Below, piece after piece: positions 26,842 to 36,396 of a stretch of DNA of 64,000 nucleotides. A program made the translations under genes and the position numbers. Origin of the DNA: Arthrobacter ulcerisalmonis (lineage in GTDB: Bacteria; Actinomycetota; Actinomycetes; Actinomycetales; Micrococcaceae). The stretch covers positions 124,001 to 188,000 of the forward strand of contig NZ_UXAU01000009.1 in assembly GCF_900609065.1 (NCBI RefSeq). Direction: 5' to 3'. The notes under the pieces were generated by a model, which worked only from the letters and a program-made list of their open reading frames with translations, was not told the origin of the DNA and did not search any database. The stretch's first letter is position 1, and the number at the start of each line of letters is the position of its first letter.

Positions 26842-28071
26842 GTGACTGCAGATCAGCCCCGCGCCGTTGTTACCGGCCTCGGCACCATCAACCCGCTGGG
26901 CTCGTCCGTGGCGCAGACCTGGGCTGGCCTGATCGCCGGCCACTCGGGCATTTCCGCGTTGACTGAGGAGTGGGCGGAGCAACTGCCGGTCAAGATCGCG
27001 GGTCGGGCGGAAGCCGATCTTTCCGTCCACCTGAGCACGCGTGAGATCAAGCGGATGGACCGTTGCGGGCAGTTGGCGTTGATTGCCGCGCGTGAAGCGT
27101 GGGCCCAGGCTGGTGCGCCGGAGGTTGACCCGGAGCGTTTCGCCGTGGTGATCGGTTCCGCGTATGGCGGGCTCGGCTCCACCATCGAGCAGGACCGGAC
27201 GCTGGCTGTCTCGGGGCCGCGCAAGGTGTCCCCGCACACCCTCACCCGGTTGATGGTCAACGCGCCCGCGGCCTGGGTTTCCATTGACCTGGGCGCCCGC
27301 GGTGGCGCGCGCACTCCGGTCAGCGCCTGCGCGTCCGGGGCTGAGGCGATTGTCTAGGGCCTGGAGATGATCCGCTCCGGAGCCGCCGACGTCGTTATCG
27401 CCGGTGGCGTGGACGCCTCGGTCAACGATCTGGTCATCACCGGTTTCGCGCAGATCCGGGCACTGTCCACCCACACCGATGAACCGCAGCGCGCGTCCCG
27501 GCCGTTCGACGGCGGCCGCGACGGCTTTGTCCTGGCCGAGGGCGCCGGGGTGGTGGTGCTGGAGAGCGAAGCCCACGCACGTGCCCGCGGCGCCGAGATA
27601 CTGGGCGCCGTTGCCGGCGGCGCGATCACGTCCGACGCCAACGACATTGTGGCAGCAGACCCGGCCATGCAGCGCCGGGTCATGCAGAAAGCCCTGTCTT
27701 CGGCCGGCCTGGAAGCTGGCGACATCGGCTTTGTGCACGCCCATGCCACGTCTACGCCCGTTGGCGATCGACTTGAGGGCCAGGCCATCAGTGCCATTTT
27801 CGGCACCGACATTCCCGTCACCTCCACCAAGGGTCACACCGGTCACCTGCTGGGCGGTGCCGGTGCGCTGGCCGCCGTCGTGGTTCTCAAAGCGCTCCGG
27901 ACGGGGCAGTTGCCGGGGACGCTGAACGTGACCACGGTGGACCCCGAGGTGAACCTGAACGTCGTCACCGAGCAGGTGCACCAACTGGCGGACCAAGGTC
28001 CGAGGGCGGGGCTGGTCAACGCCTTCGGGTTTGGTGGCCACAGCGTGGCGCTGGTCATTACCGCCAGCTGA
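26842..28071 (+). pseudogene. Beta-ketoacyl-ACP synthase II (FabF-like) split by an in-frame amber codon
   Basis: One continuous frame from the GTG at 26842 encodes a KAS II/FabF-like enzyme of fatty-acid elongation. The catalytic Cys is in VSACASGAEA, the histidines in HAHATSTPVGD and KGHTGHLLGGAG. At 27355-27357 TAG follows GAEAIV and is followed in frame by GLEMIRSGAADVV, so a single codon splits it into 171 and at least 234 residues. Flanking sequence is fully conserved. Truncation removes both His residues and would kill activity unless read through. At about 410 codons the unbroken length is normal. It is probably not the cell's only KAS. Confidence 0.85.
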
Positions 28072-28093
28072 CGGCGTCAAGAGTCATCATCAG

Positions 28094-28108
28094 GATTGTT
28101 GAACAATC
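28094..28108. promoter_or_regulatory. 15-bp palindromic operator upstream of pxpA
   Basis: GATTGTT-G-AACAATC is a perfect palindrome. It overlaps a promoter-like TTGAAC (28099-28104) followed after 17 bases by CATGAT (28122-28127). The same 15 bases recur at 39032-39046. The likely binder is the GntR protein encoded at the end of this operon. Confidence 0.7.
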
Positions 28109-28159
28109 TTGATCTGTAGGGCATGATGGTTGAAGAATCCAACCTGAGACGAGGGTCAC

Positions 28160-28918
28160 ATGCCGCAGATCGATTTGAACAGTGACGTCGGAGAGTCCTT
28201 CGGCAGCTGGACCATGGGCGATGATGCCGCAGTCTTCCAGCACGTCACCAGCGCCAACGTAGCCTGCGGTTTCCACGCCGGCGATCCCAGCACCATCGCC
28301 CAGACTGCCCGGGACGCCGTTGCCGCCGGCGTCCGCATCGGTGCCCACGTGGGCTACCGCGATCTGGCGGGCTTTGGCCGCCGTTTCCTGGACTGCTCCG
28401 CAACGGAACTGGCCGACGACGTCCTGTACCAACTGGGTGCCCTGCAGGCGCTGGCACGCGCGGCTGGCGCCGAGGTCAAGTACGTCAAGCCGCACGGCGC
28501 ACTGTACAACGCGATCGTCCACCATGAGGTCCATGCGCGCGCCGTCGTTGATGCAGTGCACGCCTTCGATCCCACCATTCCGCTGTTGCTCCTGCCGGGC
28601 GCTGTGGCCCAACGTACCGCCGAAGCCCGCGGTCTCACTGCGCTCTCCGAGGCGTTCGCGGACCGAGCCTACAACCCCGATGGAACCTTGGTTTCGCGCC
28701 GCGAACCTGGCTCCGTTTTGCACGATCCAGCCGCCATCACCGCCAACATGGTCCGTCTGGCCACCGAGGGCATCATCGTGGCCACCGACGGTTCGGAACT
28801 GCCGGTGCAGGCAGATAGCATCTGCGTCCACGGCGATACTCCCGGTGCCGTGGCCATGGCCGCCGCCGTCAGGTCCGGCCTGGAAGCAGCCGGTGTCACC
28901 GTGCGGAGCTTTGCATGA
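28160..28918 (+). CDS. pxpA: 5-oxoprolinase subunit PxpA (LamB/YcsF family)
   Basis: With PxpB and PxpC performs ATP-dependent opening of 5-oxoproline to glutamate. The 252-residue protein has the family signature [12 protein letters not shown] at the N-terminus, [12 protein letters not shown] and [10 protein letters not shown]. It is first in the pxpA-pxpBC-accC-gntR operon and its stop overlaps the next start by four bases. Confidence 0.96.
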   Translation: MPQIDLNSDVGESFGSWTMGDDAAVFQHVTSANVACGFHAGDPSTIAQTARDAVAAGVRIGAHVGYRDLAGFGRRFLDCSATELADDVLYQLGALQALARAAGAEVKYVKPHGALYNAIVHHEVHARAVVDAVHAFDPTIPLLLLPGAVAQRTAEARGLTALSEAFADRAYNPDGTLVSRREPGSVLHDPAAITANMVRLATEGIIVATDGSELPVQADSICVHGDTPGAVAMAAAVRSGLEAAGVTVRSFA

Positions 28919-30567
28919 GCGTCATCGGCGTCCGCTGGTCCGGTCCGCACGCGGTGCTCGCCGAGTTGAGCGACCTGGCTGGAGTCCTGGCCCTGCACCA
29001 CCGGCTGCAGCAGGAACCGCTGCCCGGCCAGCGCGATACCGTGGCGGGGGCCAGCACGGTCCTGGTCAAGTTCGAATCCAGCTTCCACGCCGCGGCCGCC
29101 CACCACCTGCTCCCCGGTCTGGACCTCACCGTCCGCGAGCAGGTGGCCGGCGCTGAGGTGCTGATTGAGGTGGTGTACGACGGCGAGGATCTCGCCGAGG
29201 TGGGTCAGCTCACCGGGCTTGGCGCCGACGGCGTCGTGGCCGCGCACACTGGCCAGCTCTGGACCGGCGCATTTGGCGGTTTCGCACCCGGGTTTACCTA
29301 CCTGGTGGGCGAAAACGACTCGCTGTCCGTGCCGCGGCGCAGCTCCCCACGGACGGTGGTCCCGGCCGGAGCGGTGGCGCTGGGCGGCGCCTTTTCCGCC
29401 GTCTACCCCCGACAGTCCCCGGGCGGCTGGCAGCTCCTCGGCCACACCACCGCACGGATGTGGGACCTCGACAGGGAGTCGCCAGCCCTGGTCCGGCCCG
29501 GCGACACCGTCCGCTACGTGGCGGTGCGGGAAACGGTGGTTGTTCGGGACGAGGCGCTGGCCCACCGTGCCGCCTCAGCCGATCAACCCTCCCGCAGCAG
29601 TTCGGGGCTCGACGTCGTCGCGGCCGGACTGCAGTCCCTTGTGCAGGACCTGGGCCGGCCCGGCTTCGGAGACTTGGGCGTCTCCGTCGCAGGTGCAGCG
29701 GACCCCCGTGCGGCCCGGCAGGCGAACCGGCTGGTGGGCAACCAGCCGGGTGCCGCCGTAGTCGAAAACCTCTTGGGTGGACTGTCCATCCGCGCCCACA
29801 CCGACCAGGTACTGGCAGTCACCGGCGCCGCCACGCCCCTGACCGTGCACGACGCCGATCAGGCAGTGGTGCGCCGGCCCGCGCTCAACGCCCCCTTTGC
29901 GCTGCTCGACGGCGAAACCCTCACCCTTGGCGCGCCGGTCACCGGTGTGCGGAGCTACCTTGCTGCGCGCGGCGGACTCGACGTAGCGCCGGTGCTGGGC
30001 AGCCGGTCCAGTGATTCGATGTCGGGGATTGGGCCGAAACCACTTGCCCCGGGCGCATGGTTGCCGGTCGCAGCCGCGGTTGGCTCCCACCCGGTCGGTT
30101 CCGCAGAGCCGGGGTCGCCAGCTGAAGACGGCAAGAAGCCAGTACTTCTCCGGGTGACACTGGGCCCCCGCGACGACTGGTTTGGTTCAGCGGCACTCAG
30201 CGCCTTGACGGACCAAGACTGGCTGGTCACCCCGCAATCCAACCGCATCGGCGTCCGGCTGCAACCAGCTGAAACCGCGCTGGTCCGGAGCCGGGAGGGC
30301 GAATTGCCCAGCGAGGGTACCGTGGCCGGCGCCCTGCAGGTTCCGCCCAACGGGCAGCCCGTCCTCTTCCTCGCAGACCACCCGGTGACCGGCGGCTACC
30401 CGGTGATCGCCGTCGTCGTCCCCCAAGACCTGCCCCTGGCTGCCCAGCTTCCACCGGGCGCCACAGCCAGGTTCGCCGTCGTGGATCCCACCACCTTGGC
30501 GCCCCCACAGCAACATCACACCAAATCCGCCCCGAGCGCTACCGTTTCAGAAGGAAGTCAGCCGTGA
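28915..30567 (+). CDS. pxpBC: Fused 5-oxoprolinase subunits PxpB-PxpC (KipI-KipA type)
   Basis: The 550-residue protein joins the two partner subunits in one chain. Residues 1-210 are the KipI/allophanate-hydrolase-subunit-1 domain ([35 protein letters not shown]). Residues 222-540 are the KipA/subunit-2 domain ([30 protein letters not shown]). They are separate genes in E. coli and B. subtilis. It overlaps both neighbours by four bases. Confidence 0.93.
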   Translation: MSVIGVRWSGPHAVLAELSDLAGVLALHHRLQQEPLPGQRDTVAGASTVLVKFESSFHAAAAHHLLPGLDLTVREQVAGAEVLIEVVYDGEDLAEVGQLTGLGADGVVAAHTGQLWTGAFGGFAPGFTYLVGENDSLSVPRRSSPRTVVPAGAVALGGAFSAVYPRQSPGGWQLLGHTTARMWDLDRESPALVRPGDTVRYVAVRETVVVRDEALAHRAASADQPSRSSSGLDVVAAGLQSLVQDLGRPGFGDLGVSVAGAADPRAARQANRLVGNQPGAAVVENLLGGLSIRAHTDQVLAVTGAATPLTVHDADQAVVRRPALNAPFALLDGETLTLGAPVTGVRSYLAARGGLDVAPVLGSRSSDSMSGIGPKPLAPGAWLPVAAAVGSHPVGSAEPGSPAEDGKKPVLLRVTLGPRDDWFGSAALSALTDQDWLVTPQSNRIGVRLQPAETALVRSREGELPSEGTVAGALQVPPNGQPVLFLADHPVTGGYPVIAVVVPQDLPLAAQLPPGATARFAVVDPTTLAPPQQHHTKSAPSATVSEGSQP

Positions 30568-32300
30568 AAAAAGTCCTGATCGCCAACCGCGGTGAAATCG
30601 CCGTTCGCATCGCCAGGGCCTGCGCTGATGCGGGCCTGCAGTCCGTCGCCGTCTACTCCGAACCGGACGCGGATGCCCTCCACGTGCGGCTCGCCGACGA
30701 AGCCTACGCACTGGGGGGAGCCACCGGAGCCGAAACCTATCTGGATATGGCCAAGCTCTTGGCCGTTGCCGACCGGTCCGGCGCCGGCGCTGTGCACCCC
30801 GGCTACGGTTTCCTGTCCGAGAACGCCGAGTTTGCCGAAGCGGTGCTCAACGCAGGCCTGACCTGGGTGGGGCCGACGCCCGCAGCCATCCGGCTCCTGG
30901 GCAACAAGGTCACGGCCCGTGAAGTTGCAGTGCGTGCCGGCGCCCCTCTGGTCCCCGGCAGCGACGGACCCGTGGACAGTGCTGAGGACGTCTTGGCCTT
31001 CGCCCGGGAGCACGGCTTGCCCGTGGCAGTGAAGGCAGCGTTCGGCGGCGGTGGCCGTGGCCTGAAAGTAGCGCGCCAGATGGTAGACGTTGCGGACGCG
31101 TTCGAGTCTGCCGTCCGTGAATCAACCGTGGCGTTCGGCCGTGGCGAGTGCTTCGTGGAACGCTTCCTCGACCAGCCGCGGCACGTGGAAGCGCAGATCC
31201 TCGCCGACACGCACGGCAACGTGGTGGTGGTGGGCACCCGCGACTGCTCACTGCAGCGCCGCAACCAAAAGCTCGTCGAGGAAGCCCCAGCGCCCTTCCT
31301 TACCCCGGAACAGCGCACCCAGATCCACGAGTCCGCCAAGGCCATCTGCCGCGAGGCTGGCTACACCGGGGCCGGCACCGTGGAGTACCTGGTGGGAACG
31401 GACGGGATTATCTCGTTCCTCGAGGTGAACACCCGACTGCAGGTGGAGCACCCCATCACTGAGGTGACCTCCGGCGTGGATCTGGTCCGCGAACAGTTCA
31501 GGATCGCTGCCGGCCAGCCCATCTCGCTCACCTCAGATCCGGAACCGCACGGGCACGCCTTCGAGTTCCGCCTGAACGCCGAAGATCCTGCCCGCGGCTT
31601 CCTGCCCGGGCCCGGAACGGTGACCGCCTTCGAAGCGCCCACCGGTGCTGGCATCCGGGTGGACACGGGCGTGCAGACGGGATCGGTGGTGCCGGGCGAG
31701 TACGACTCCCTGCTGGCCAAACTGATCGTCCACGGTGAAGACCGCGCCCAGGCCCTGCGCCGGGCGGCGGCAGCGCTCGCCGAAATCAGGATTGAAGGCC
31801 TGCCCACCGTGCTGCCTTTCCACCGCGCGGTGGTCCGGCACCCGGACTTCACCGCCACAGACCGGATGGGCGTGCACACCACATGGATCGAGACGGAGTT
31901 CGCCGAGGAACTCGCGGCCTCACCGGAGATTGCCCGCACCAGGCCTGGCGCCACCCGGAAGACCCTGACGGTCGAAATCGACGGGAAAGCCGTGGCGCTT
32001 GGCTTGCCGGAGCAGTTCTATGACGCCCTTTTGAACGGCGGGGGAGGGGCCGTCGCTTTGGGCGGTAGTGGCGCCGACCCTGCCACCGATGCCACCGAGC
32101 TCCTTTCACCCATGGCCGGTTCGCTGGTGAAATGGGTTGCAACTGATGGTCCGGTGGACGCTGGCCAGGCGGTTGCCGTGCTCGAAGCGATGAAAATGGA
32201 GACGGTGGTTCCTGCGCACCGGAGCGGCACCTGGGTTCGGGGGACGCAGGAGCCGGGTGCCGCCGTCGGCCGCGGCGATGTCATGGGCCGGATCGAGTAA
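30564..32300 (+). CDS. Biotin carboxylase with C-terminal biotin carboxyl carrier domain
   Basis: Carboxylates its own biotin with ATP and bicarbonate. The N-terminal biotin carboxylase domain (residues 1-450) has [26 protein letters not shown] and [10 protein letters not shown]. The C-terminal biotinyl domain has Lys544 in EAMKME. Such a gene commonly accompanies pxpABC in actinobacteria, but its carboxyltransferase partner and substrate are not visible here. GTG start overlaps the pxpBC stop. Confidence 0.92.
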   Translation: MKKVLIANRGEIAVRIARACADAGLQSVAVYSEPDADALHVRLADEAYALGGATGAETYLDMAKLLAVADRSGAGAVHPGYGFLSENAEFAEAVLNAGLTWVGPTPAAIRLLGNKVTAREVAVRAGAPLVPGSDGPVDSAEDVLAFAREHGLPVAVKAAFGGGGRGLKVARQMVDVADAFESAVRESTVAFGRGECFVERFLDQPRHVEAQILADTHGNVVVVGTRDCSLQRRNQKLVEEAPAPFLTPEQRTQIHESAKAICREAGYTGAGTVEYLVGTDGIISFLEVNTRLQVEHPITEVTSGVDLVREQFRIAAGQPISLTSDPEPHGHAFEFRLNAEDPARGFLPGPGTVTAFEAPTGAGIRVDTGVQTGSVVPGEYDSLLAKLIVHGEDRAQALRRAAAALAEIRIEGLPTVLPFHRAVVRHPDFTATDRMGVHTTWIETEFAEELAASPEIARTRPGATRKTLTVEIDGKAVALGLPEQFYDALLNGGGGAVALGGSGADPATDATELLSPMAGSLVKWVATDGPVDAGQAVAVLEAMKMETVVPAHRSGTWVRGTQEPGAAVGRGDVMGRIE

Positions 32301-32333
32301 GCCAGGGCGCACATCCTTGAGTAGATTGGACGG

Positions 32334-33035
32334 ATGCCCATGAACGCAGCACTCGAGGGGATCGCCGACGGCGACCAGGCCGCCCACGCCCACACCGGAG
32401 CCTGGGTGGCCGGGGTGTTGCGCTCGCGCATTTCCGCAGGTCAAATGCCACCCGGCAGCAAACTCTCCGAGGCGGCACTGGCCAAGGCATTGGGGGTCTC
32501 CCGGAACACCCTGCGCGAGGCCTTCACCGTCCTTGCCGCCGAGTCCGTGGTGCAACGGATCCCCAACCGCGGCGTATTTGTTGCTGCCCCCGGCGCCGAG
32601 CATGTGCGCGAGATCTACCGGGTCCGGCGGATGCTTGAGCCCGCCGCTGTCCTGTGGGGAGACCTGGGCGAGGCGGAGCTGGGCGGCCTTGAAGCCATTG
32701 TTGGCAAGGCCACTGCGGCCAAGGCGGCCGGATCTGTGCAGGAGATGGCCGATGCCAATCAGGATCTGCACAAAGCCTTCGTGGCGCTCTCCGGGAGCGC
32801 CTTCCTCAACGAACTGATGGCCAAGGTCCTGGCGGAAATGCGCCTGGTCTTCCATGCCATGGCCACCACCCCGGACTTCCACACCCATTACGTTGACAGG
32901 AACGTTGCGCTGGTTGGCCAGCTCAGGGACGGTCGGCGGGAAGACGCTGCTGCTGCCTTGCGCGGCTACCTGGACGACGCGGAGATCGAACTGCTGGACC
33001 ATCTTGGCGCCGGTCTGCCTGGCGCCGCGGGCTGA
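32334..33035 (+). CDS. GntR family regulator (FCD subfamily)
   Basis: 233 residues: an N-terminal winged helix (GSKLSEAALAKALGVSRNTLREAFTVLAAESVVQRI) and a helical FCD effector domain (VRRMLEPAAVLWG). It is last in the pxp operon, 33 bases after accC, and is the best candidate to bind the GATTGTTGAACAATC palindrome upstream of pxpA and of the DUF1445 gene. Effector unknown; 5-oxoproline or D-glutamate would fit. Two close Met codons (MPMNAAL) are possible starts. Confidence 0.92.
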   Translation: MPMNAALEGIADGDQAAHAHTGAWVAGVLRSRISAGQMPPGSKLSEAALAKALGVSRNTLREAFTVLAAESVVQRIPNRGVFVAAPGAEHVREIYRVRRMLEPAAVLWGDLGEAELGGLEAIVGKATAAKAAGSVQEMADANQDLHKAFVALSGSAFLNELMAKVLAEMRLVFHAMATTPDFHTHYVDRNVALVGQLRDGRREDAAAALRGYLDDAEIELLDHLGAGLPGAAG

Positions 33036-33046
33036 GCGCACAAAAA

Positions 33047-33077
33047 TGCGCGGCCACCCGTGGGGGTGTGCCGCGCA
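33047..33077. terminator. Terminator between gntR and csbD-like genes
   Basis: TGCGCGGC (33047-33054) pairs with GCCGCGCA (33070-33077), extended by CACCC/GGGTG, then CTTTCG. It separates two convergent units. Confidence 0.75.
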
Positions 33078-33107
33078 CTTTCGTAACAGGCTGGTGCTGG
33101 CCAGAAG

Positions 33108-33281
33108 TTACTTCTTGAAAACGTCCTTGACGTTCTCGCCGGCCTTCTTTGCCGACGCTGCGGCCTGATCGGCCTTACCCTCGGCTTCGAGCTTGTCGTT
33201 GTCAGTTGCCTTGCCGGCAGCTTCCTTGACCTTGCCGACGGCGCTTTCGGCTGCGTTGTGAATCTTGTCTCCGATACCCAT
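33108..33281 (-). CDS. CsbD family stress protein
   Basis: 57 residues, highly charged and helical: MGIGDKIHNAAESAVGKVKE, then GKATDNDKLEAEGKADQ and a Lys-rich tail, the CsbD pattern. These small proteins are usually induced in general stress. ATG 33281 has GGAAGGA upstream. It is the most distal gene of the minus-strand envelope-stress cluster. Confidence 0.88.
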   Translation of the reverse strand: MGIGDKIHNAAESAVGKVKEAAGKATDNDKLEAEGKADQAAASAKKAGENVKDVFKK

Positions 33282-33391
33282 GACTGCATTCCTTCCGGTT
33301 GCTGCGTTGATACTTTTCCATTTGGCCACCCATTGCTGGGCGGATCCTGGGCAATGACTGAGAGTTGCACAGGAATTCTTTGTGTTGGTGA

Positions 33392-33493
33392 TTAGGGCCG
33401 GCTGGTCGGCTTGTTGTGCTTCCGGGCCGAAAAGCGGCCACGGAGCCACCCTGCCACTGCCGTGACAATGACGGTGATGATCTTGTTTCGCAT
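33392..33493 (-). CDS. 33-residue membrane miniprotein
   Basis: Starts MRNKIITVIVTAVAGWLRGR and ends in a basic tail (FSARKHNKPTSRP). One short amphipathic or membrane helix is followed by many Arg/Lys. A good ribosome site AGGAAAG lies nine bases before the ATG at 33493. It sits 59 bases downstream of the AmaP-like gene in the same direction, so it is likely part of that operon. Function unknown. Confidence 0.55.
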   Translation of the reverse strand: MRNKIITVIVTAVAGWLRGRFSARKHNKPTSRP

Positions 33494-33552
33494 ATCAGGT
33501 TCACTTTCCTGGGACGGTTGGCGTGCGTTTCGGGTTGCTTCGACGAGCGGTG

Positions 33553-34173
33553 TTAGAGGACCGCAGCTTTGTCGTTGCCCCGGTGGGTGCTGATGTTGAA
33601 CAACACGGCGACCTTCCGGAGCGGCGCTTCGAGCGCCGTCTCCAGGTTGGGCGCCACCTCGGCGTTGATGCGTGCAATGACGTCCTGGATGTCCGCGCGG
33701 TCTTCGATCTTCACGTCCAGGTTCAGTTCCGGCTGGTTGGCGCTGCCGCGGATCAGGGCTGACGCGGAATTCACGCCCGGCAGGGCCTCGACCTCATTGA
33801 CGACGGCGGAGGTCACCACTTTCGGTTCACAGCGGGTGTAGCCGTCGCGGCCTTGGTCCGAGTGCAGTCGGAGCGTTGAGGCCTGGTGACGGCGCGGAAT
33901 CTGGGCGCCCAACCAGGACAGGGCCAGGATGACGATCACGGCGGTGACCAGGAGGATAAGGGCGGCTCCTACCGGGTTCGACACTGCTTCCAGCGGGGAA
34001 CCTGCAAAAACCTGGCCATCAGGGCCTGCCACCGTAGCACTGAGGTTGGCTGAGCTGAGGAGGTTGTTGGCGAGTCCGCTGCTGAGCAGCACACCGGCGA
34101 TTCCTGCCACGATCAAGACAACGGCAATGAGAGCCAACCATGTCCGGTTAAGCCTGCCTGCTGTTTCCCTCAT
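33553..34173 (-). CDS. Alkaline-shock membrane anchor AmaP-like protein
   Basis: 206 residues with two membrane helices (WLALIAVVLIVAGIAGVLLSS and AALILLVTAVIVILALSWLG) flanking an outer loop, then a cytoplasmic domain (VVTSAVVNEVEALPGVNSAS, DVIARINAEVAPNLETAL). In Firmicutes AmaP anchors Asp23 to the membrane; neighbours here include three Asp23-type genes, so the same role is likely. Confidence 0.8.
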   Translation of the reverse strand: MRETAGRLNRTWLALIAVVLIVAGIAGVLLSSGLANNLLSSANLSATVAGPDGQVFAGSPLEAVSNPVGAALILLVTAVIVILALSWLGAQIPRRHQASTLRLHSDQGRDGYTRCEPKVVTSAVVNEVEALPGVNSASALIRGSANQPELNLDVKIEDRADIQDVIARINAEVAPNLETALEAPLRKVAVLFNISTHRGNDKAAVL

Positions 34174-34274
34174 GATGAATCCTTCTTCGTTCTATACGGC
34201 AGCGTCTGCTCGAGAGCTCCCGCTGCAGGGGCTGGAATGTCGTGGCTGATCCGGGTCTCCGCAGGGGGAGGGGA

Positions 34275-34835
34275 TCAGTTGCTGGTCCGGACCCGGACAC
34301 TGACCCGCGGAGCCGGCGTCAGGCCGACGTCACGGAATTTGCGGTCCAGGGAGTCCTTGATGTCCCGGGACAGCGAGCCGGGTTCGTGCAGGCTGGTGGA
34401 GACCACCACGGCCACCGACTTTCCGGTTGCTGTTGCGGAACTCGACTCGACGCCGTCGGTCTGGTCAGCGTGCGCTGCCGCCAGCCGTGCCAGTCCGCGT
34501 CGGGTGATGACCGTCTCGGTCAGTCCCGTGGACGTAGCGCCGGTGATACGGGCAGCAGTGTGCTGGCCGGGAAGTATCGCAGCAAACAGCAGGACCAGGC
34601 CTGCGATGAGGACAACGATCGCCGCAGCCCATACGCCCGGGTTGTTCCAGGTGATGCCCGAGACGCCAGCATCGGTCGCCGTCAGGAATGCAGGCCAGCT
34701 TCCGCCAGCGAGGTAGGCCACTGCGCCCCAGGCTGCCAGTCCGGCCAGGATCAACAGGACGAGGGAGGTGAAAACTGCCGGGAGGGTCCGGCTGGAGCGC
34801 CGGTGTAGCGACTTGGATACGGGCTTGCCGCTCAT
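34275..34835 (-). CDS. DUF6286 family membrane protein of the Asp23 locus
   Basis: 186 residues with a basic N-terminus, two helices (FTSLVLLILAGLAAWGAVAYL and VWAAAIVVLIAGLVLLFAAIL) and a cytoplasmic domain ending VSVRVRTSN. It overlaps the upstream Asp23 gene by four bases. The soluble part (ETVITRRGLARLAAAHADQTDGVESS) resembles domains found only beside Asp23 genes in actinobacteria. Probably assembles with the Asp23 proteins at the membrane. Confidence 0.78.
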   Translation of the reverse strand: MSGKPVSKSLHRRSSRTLPAVFTSLVLLILAGLAAWGAVAYLAGGSWPAFLTATDAGVSGITWNNPGVWAAAIVVLIAGLVLLFAAILPGQHTAARITGATSTGLTETVITRRGLARLAAAHADQTDGVESSSATATGKSVAVVVSTSLHEPGSLSRDIKDSLDRKFRDVGLTPAPRVSVRVRTSN

Positions 34836-35242
34836 AGGAGCTCCCTTTGTCCGTTGGAATCGTGGTTGGTGGTCAATGACTCGATGTCGATATCTACCTG
34901 CCGTACATCTATGCCGCAGGCGGCGCTGACCTTGTCGCGCACTTCACTACGGAGACGTTCGGTGGTAGCCCGCAGCGGAGCGGGATAGCGGACGCCCGCG
35001 CTGATATGCACCGCAGCCACGGTCCCGCTCAGGCGTACTTTGACCTTGGGCCGGGCGTCTTCGTCCCGATGTGAGCCGATGCCGAGGAAGCCGCCGGAGG
35101 TCCCATTGATGCCCGGGACACTCGCCGCTATCTGTCCAGCGATCTTCTCGATCGCCTTTTCAGAGATGGTAAGTGTGCCCCGATCAGCGGGGTCAGCCAA
35201 CGCGGACCGGTGTGCACCGGTGCTGTGCTGTGCCGTGCTCAT
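34832..35242 (-). CDS. Asp23/Gls24 family envelope stress protein
   Basis: 136 residues. The Asp23 core runs from GTLTISEKAIEKIAGQIAASVPGI to VSAACGIDVRQVDIDIESL. I start at the ATG at 35242 because the longer frame (35509) runs back through the DUF2273 gene. It overlaps its neighbours on both sides by four bases. Confidence 0.9.
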   Translation of the reverse strand: MSTAQHSTGAHRSALADPADRGTLTISEKAIEKIAGQIAASVPGINGTSGGFLGIGSHRDEDARPKVKVRLSGTVAAVHISAGVRYPAPLRATTERLRSEVRDKVSAACGIDVRQVDIDIESLTTNHDSNGQRELL

Positions 35243-35421
35243 CTGCGTGAGCTGGCTCGGCCGGTCAGTGCGCTGAGGTCCAGCTTGCCGTCGATGATGC
35301 GCGCGACTGCCAGTCCCAGGGCGCCGAAGACGGCGACGATAAGGAATGCGGAGAACCCGCCGAAAGCTGCTGCGAGTCCGAGGGCGAGACCTGTCATCAG
35401 GCCAAGTGCTGTGGTGTTCAT
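35239..35421 (-). CDS. DUF2273-like small membrane protein
   Basis: 60 residues, one long glycine/alanine-rich hydrophobic hairpin (GLMTGLALGLAAAFGGFSAF) followed by a short basic tail. Small proteins of this type are fixed members of Asp23 loci and are thought to help attach Asp23 to the membrane. Confidence 0.82.
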   Translation of the reverse strand: MNTTALGLMTGLALGLAAAFGGFSAFLIVAVFGALGLAVARIIDGKLDLSALTGRASSRR

Positions 35422-35495
35422 GCGATGCCTTTTCTGCTGCGGGGTTCCAGCGGCTGACCGGATTTGTTGGCCTGGCCCGCTTGAGGGGGAGGGGG

Positions 35496-35530
35496 GACGG
35501 GAAGGGCACGGGGGTGGTGCCCTTCCCGTC
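35496..35530. terminator. Perfect 14-bp hairpin inside the Asp23 cluster
   Basis: GACGGGAAGGGCAC pairs perfectly with GTGCCCTTCCCGTC around a 7-base loop. On the minus strand it lies between the first Asp23 gene and the DUF2273 gene and has no T-run. It may partly terminate or process the transcript so that the first gene is made in excess. Confidence 0.65.
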
Positions 35531-35584
35531 TTTGGCGATCCGGTCAGTTTTGCGGGCTGGCCGGATCAGCTGTACCTGGAACTG

Positions 35585-36100
35585 CTACTGGAGGTCCAGG
35601 TGGTTTGAATCGTCTTTTTCCTGGTCGTCTTCAGGGAGGTGAACGTCGGTGACGTTGATGTTCACTTCGATGACCTCGAGCCCGGTGGCGTCCTCAACTG
35701 ATGCGATGACGTTCTTCCGGATCATCTGGCTGATCTCGACGATCGAAGCGTCGTGCTCAACCACGATTGTCAGGTCGATGGCGGCCTGGCGCTCGCCCTT
35801 CTCCACGCTCACGCCGCCGCTGACGTTGGTCTGCGAGCCGGGGATGCGTTCGGTGAGGGAGCTGAAGGCCCGTCGACCGGCGCTGCCCATTGCGTAGACT
35901 CCGGGGACCTCGCGGGTGGCGATGCCTGCGATTTTCTGAACCACGGTCTCGGCGATGGTGGTGTTGCCCTTGTCCGTCTGCAGCGGGCCTACGTTCTTGG
36001 CCTTCTCCGCTTCCTTGGAGTGCTGCTCTGCGCGGCGTTCCTGCTCCTCGCCGGTAGCGGGAACGACGGCTGCGCGGCGGGAGTTCTGTTCGTCTGCCAT
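35585..36100 (-). CDS. Asp23/Gls24 family envelope stress protein
   Basis: 171 residues. A charged N-terminal tail of about 45 residues (EEQERRAEQHSKEAEKAKNV) precedes the Asp23 core (TTIAETVVQKIAGIATREVPGVYAMG to VIEVNINVTDVHLPED). It is first in the minus-strand cluster, with AAGGAGATCGGATCCCC before the ATG. Homologues form abundant membrane-associated filaments under envelope stress. Confidence 0.93.
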   Translation of the reverse strand: MADEQNSRRAAVVPATGEEQERRAEQHSKEAEKAKNVGPLQTDKGNTTIAETVVQKIAGIATREVPGVYAMGSAGRRAFSSLTERIPGSQTNVSGGVSVEKGERQAAIDLTIVVEHDASIVEISQMIRKNVIASVEDATGLEVIEVNINVTDVHLPEDDQEKDDSNHLDLQ

Positions 36101-36257
36101 GGGGATCCGATCTCCTTCAAAGTATTTTTGCGTACACAGTTAAGACGCAGCCCGTGGCGAATCCTCACGCACTGTTGTGAAAGTTTTTTGATTTTCTTTC
36201 TCGAGCCATTCGGATCTCCTGCCACGATGCAGCCCTTAATAGTTCTGGTGCCGCGGC

Positions 36258-36346
36258 GGTCCCTGCCCTGGCCAGGGGGCTGGCCGGATTGGCAGGATGC
36301 TTACCTTATGCTGGTGGTGGCCGGACGGTCCCGGCCTGGCCAGGGG
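36258..36346 (+). promoter_or_regulatory. Two direct repeats upstream of the ECF sigma gene
   Basis: GGTCCCTGCCCTGGCCAGGG (from 36258) and GGTCCCGGCCTGGCCAGGGG (36327-36346) share the palindrome CCTGGCCAGG and lie 69 bases apart. The region 36101-36396 contains no gene and separates the two divergent envelope-stress units. Likely regulator sites. Confidence 0.45.
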
Positions 36347-36396
36347 TGTTGGCTGCGGGGGATCGTTGCGAGGCAAGCGGTCGAGAAAGAGAACCT

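Noticed and set aside
25543..28080. An 845-codon open frame on the minus strand opposite prfC and the FabF-like gene
   Set aside because: It mirrors conserved plus-strand genes and has no domain of its own; long antisense frames are expected with GC-rich third positions.
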